Shown piece by piece: positions 5,439 to 7,069 of a DNA stretch of 7,069 bases (positions are counted from its first letter, which is position 1; each line of letters starts with the position of its first letter). This DNA is from Chlamydiota bacterium (lineage in GTDB: Bacteria; Chlamydiota; Chlamydiia; Chlamydiales; SLFE01). The DNA lies in the NCBI GenBank assembly GCA_011065065.1, contig JAAKFL010000094.1, positions 1-7,069 on the forward strand. The letters run 5' to 3'. The notes under the pieces are model-generated. The model was not told the origin of the DNA. It made no database searches and saw only the letters and a program-made list of their open reading frames with translations. The position numbers were made by a program, and so were the translations under genes.

Positions 5439-6865
5439 TTCTCAAGGTCGTTCTGAGCGACAGGCTCTTCGAGGATATGTGTGGCGTCGGTGTAGTTCCT
5501 GTTGATCTGTTGTAAGATCGCCATCAGTTTATCTTTCTCAAGTGTTTTTTCAATGTTTAATACTTGAATTTGCTTTTCAAGTTGTTCAATGTTTTGATCT
5601 TTTTGCTGGATGGTATTTTTTTGGTTCGCAATATCTCTTTGTGCATCAGAGTAACGCGCATTTTCGTTTTTCAGCTTTCGTTGTAAGTTATTCATGAAGG
5701 ATGCATGATATTCGAACCTTTTGATTAAAGAGAAATTTTCCTCTTGAATTCTTGCTAATTCTTCTCTAGTGTTTTCTATCTCTAACTCAAGCGTTTTCGC
5801 TTCTGCGATGGTTTTGTTGGCTTGGTCGAGTTGTTGGTGCAGCTCGTTGATTCCATTGTCTTTCTGCTCAAGATGTTGAGCTTGAGCGATTTTGTCATTT
5901 GTTAATTGTCGATTTAATTGATTTTCTTCCTGGAGTTGTTTTTCTAGTCCTTTGATGATGGATTGAAGATCAAGTTGGGCTTGATTCGCGGCTAAGAGTT
6001 TTTTATTGAGAACCACAAGATTTCGATTTAAATCTTGAGTTTCCATTTGTTCGCTTTCGAGTGCTTGCTGGAGCTCCCGAATTTGGCTTTGGTTGATGGA
6101 ATCTTGCTCTTGGGTTTTAACATATGCTTGTGAGGTGAGTTTATATTGTAATTCGAGGGAGGCAATTTCCTCTTCGTATTGTCGCATAGTTTGAGTCTTA
6201 ATTCGTTCTTTCTGTTTGGTTTCCCAGAGGTTTTGGTTTTCTTTTTGGAGCTTCTCCTTTAATCCTTTTACAAGTGCATTTTTGCCAGCTTGTGTCTTTT
6301 TGAATGAATGTTCCATTTCTTGGGTGCGCTGCTTCAGAGCCGCTAATTCACTTTGTAATTCATTCAGTTGAGTTTGCAGAGAGGTTCTTTTATTTTGGGT
6401 GTTTTGGAGATCCGTTTTAAGGGATTGAATCAATTGATTCTTCTGTGCTAAATCCGAAGAATTTTTGTCGTGTTGTGTCTGAAGCTCTGCAATATTGCCT
6501 TTTAAGAGTTTCGTGTTTTCTGCATACTCCAGGTCTTTGCTGATGACTTTTTCTTGGAGAGAGTTGACTTTATTTTCAAAATAGGCAATTGCGGATTCTT
6601 TTCCTGTTGATTGTGAGGGAGTTTGTTCCTTTTTAGTCAAATGGGTTTCTCTTCTTTTCCAGACATAATCGTGGGGTTTGGCCTCGAGGGGTGATAATTT
6701 CGCGAGCTTGTGTTTTTCCGGTTGGTCTGTGCGGTAAAACGCACGATTGAAATTTGACCTTATGTTCTCATGAAATAAGAGAGTTAAGAGTAGCATTAAG
6801 GCGATAGTGCCTGCTGTAATAACAAGTGATAAAGAACTTGTGTGATGTTTTCTTGGGGAATCCAT
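5435..6865 (-). CDS. Membrane-anchored long coiled-coil protein, function unknown
   Basis: A 476-residue protein I cannot assign to a named family. A basic N-terminus (MDSPRKHH) precedes one transmembrane helix at about 11-31. Next come a basic, proline-containing linker (about 32-90) and a long Gln/Glu/Lys/Leu-rich helix. No proline lies between residues 84 and 467, and hydrophobic residues recur in heptad style, so nearly 380 residues could form a continuous coiled coil, tens of nanometres long. The protein has no cysteine, in contrast to the two cysteine-rich neighbours. The anchor does not look cleavable. Which side of the membrane the coil occupies cannot be settled; secreted inclusion-membrane or envelope-structural roles are possible but unsupported. 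The start at 6865 has AGAAGG about seven bases upstream. The TAA stop lies in the right TTAG of the palindromic element, with convergent transcription from the aas-like gene. Confidence 0.82.
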   Translation of the reverse strand: MDSPRKHHTSSLSLVITAGTIALMLLLTLLFHENIRSNFNRAFYRTDQPEKHKLAKLSPLEAKPHDYVWKRRETHLTKKEQTPSQSTGKESAIAYFENKVNSLQEKVISKDLEYAENTKLLKGNIAELQTQHDKNSSDLAQKNQLIQSLKTDLQNTQNKRTSLQTQLNELQSELAALKQRTQEMEHSFKKTQAGKNALVKGLKEKLQKENQNLWETKQKERIKTQTMRQYEEEIASLELQYKLTSQAYVKTQEQDSINQSQIRELQQALESEQMETQDLNRNLVVLNKKLLAANQAQLDLQSIIKGLEKQLQEENQLNRQLTNDKIAQAQHLEQKDNGINELHQQLDQANKTIAEAKTLELEIENTREELARIQEENFSLIKRFEYHASFMNNLQRKLKNENARYSDAQRDIANQKNTIQQKDQNIEQLEKQIQVLNIEKTLEKDKLMAILQQINRNYTDATHILEEPVAQNDLEN

Positions 6866-6925
6866 GACTTACCTTCTTGTTTGTTAAATTACTTCATATA
6901 CAAACATGACTTAATAATTCAAAGG

Positions 6926-6954
6926 ATTATAATATGTGAAATAGACACCAGCAA
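6926..6954 (-). promoter_or_regulatory. Candidate promoter of the coiled-coil gene, -35 in the repeat edge
   Basis: On the minus strand a perfect TATAAT (complement of 6926-6931) lies 17 bp downstream of TTGCTG (6949-6954), which matches three of six -35 positions. The TTGCTG is exactly the first six bases of the 121-bp repeat. The predicted start near 6919 gives a leader of about 53 nt. A weaker alternative (TTGAAT, 16 bp, TATATG) lies nearer the gene. Confidence 0.35.
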
Positions 6955-7069
6955 TTCCCGCTGGAAAATTTGTTGATAAAATATAATTTCACCACAGAGG
7001 TCGCAGAGAACACAGAGAAAGAAATAATGAGATTCTCTCTGAGTTCTCTGCGACCTCTGTGGTGATTTA
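6949..7069. repeat. 121-bp dispersed repeat, right copy (cut by window end)
   Basis: Identical to 124-244 in the same orientation over all 121 bases available. It starts at CAGCAATTCCCGCTGG, 83 bp upstream of the coiled-coil start codon. The copy runs to the last base of the window, so its right boundary is unknown. It includes the full hairpin (arms 6989-7018 and 7036-7065). Confidence 0.95.
6989..7065. repeat. Long inverted repeat (hairpin) inside right repeat copy
   Basis: Same structure as 164-240: 30-bp arms with one mismatch and a 17-nt loop. The loop and even the mismatch are identical to the left copy, so the two copies are recent or kept identical by conversion. Confidence 0.9.

Overview
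The window looks like a chromosomal segment of an environmental chlamydia (Chlamydiota, most like the Simkania/Parachlamydia side of the phylum), judged only by protein resemblance. The clues are two tandem, cysteine-rich, MOMP-like outer-membrane barrels of the type often labelled 'Lpg1974 family / Legionella-type major outer membrane protein', which are multigene in environmental chlamydiae, and an Aas-type acyltransferase/acyl-ACP synthetase. The DNA is moderately AT-rich. No rRNA, tRNA, phage gene or transposase gene is visible, so the lineage call is an inference.

Layout. Positions 1-499 hold no gene. They are a patchwork of short dispersed repeats: a GCGAAGAT-type 10-bp periodic repeat, a palindromic CACCACAGAGG repeat and fragments of both, ending in the terminator of the first gene. 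Two paralogous porin-like genes follow on the minus strand (500-1627 and 1747-2835; transcription runs from the second to the first). A 199-bp AT-rich divergent promoter region separates them from a plus-strand gene for a 746-residue PlsC-like/AMP-binding fusion (3035-5275). This gene converges on a minus-strand gene for a 476-residue membrane-anchored, proline-free coiled-coil protein (5435-6865). The right edge (6949-7069) carries a second, base-identical copy of the 121-bp repeat found at 124-244.

The most striking structures are these. (1) The whole 159-bp gap between the two convergent genes is one long palindrome with 32-bp perfect terminal inverted repeats, flanked by a TTAG direct duplication. 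The left TTAG contains the stop codon of one gene and the right TTAG contains the stop codon of the other. This is as expected if a MITE-like element inserted into a 4-bp overlap of two opposed stop codons and duplicated it, leaving both proteins intact. (2) The acyltransferase half of the Aas-like protein lacks the catalytic histidine of the NHxSxxD motif (it reads NRLSLID) and has a degraded motif III, while the acyl-activating half keeps its signature motifs. (3) The identical 121-bp repeats bracket all four genes.

Functionally, the two barrels would sit in the outer membrane, where their many cysteines could take part in the disulphide-linked envelope typical of chlamydiae. The Aas-like protein would activate fatty acids at the inner membrane for phospholipid synthesis or remodelling. 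The coiled-coil protein is probably anchored by its N-terminal helix, with unknown role. Nothing shows that the four form one pathway beyond a shared envelope theme.
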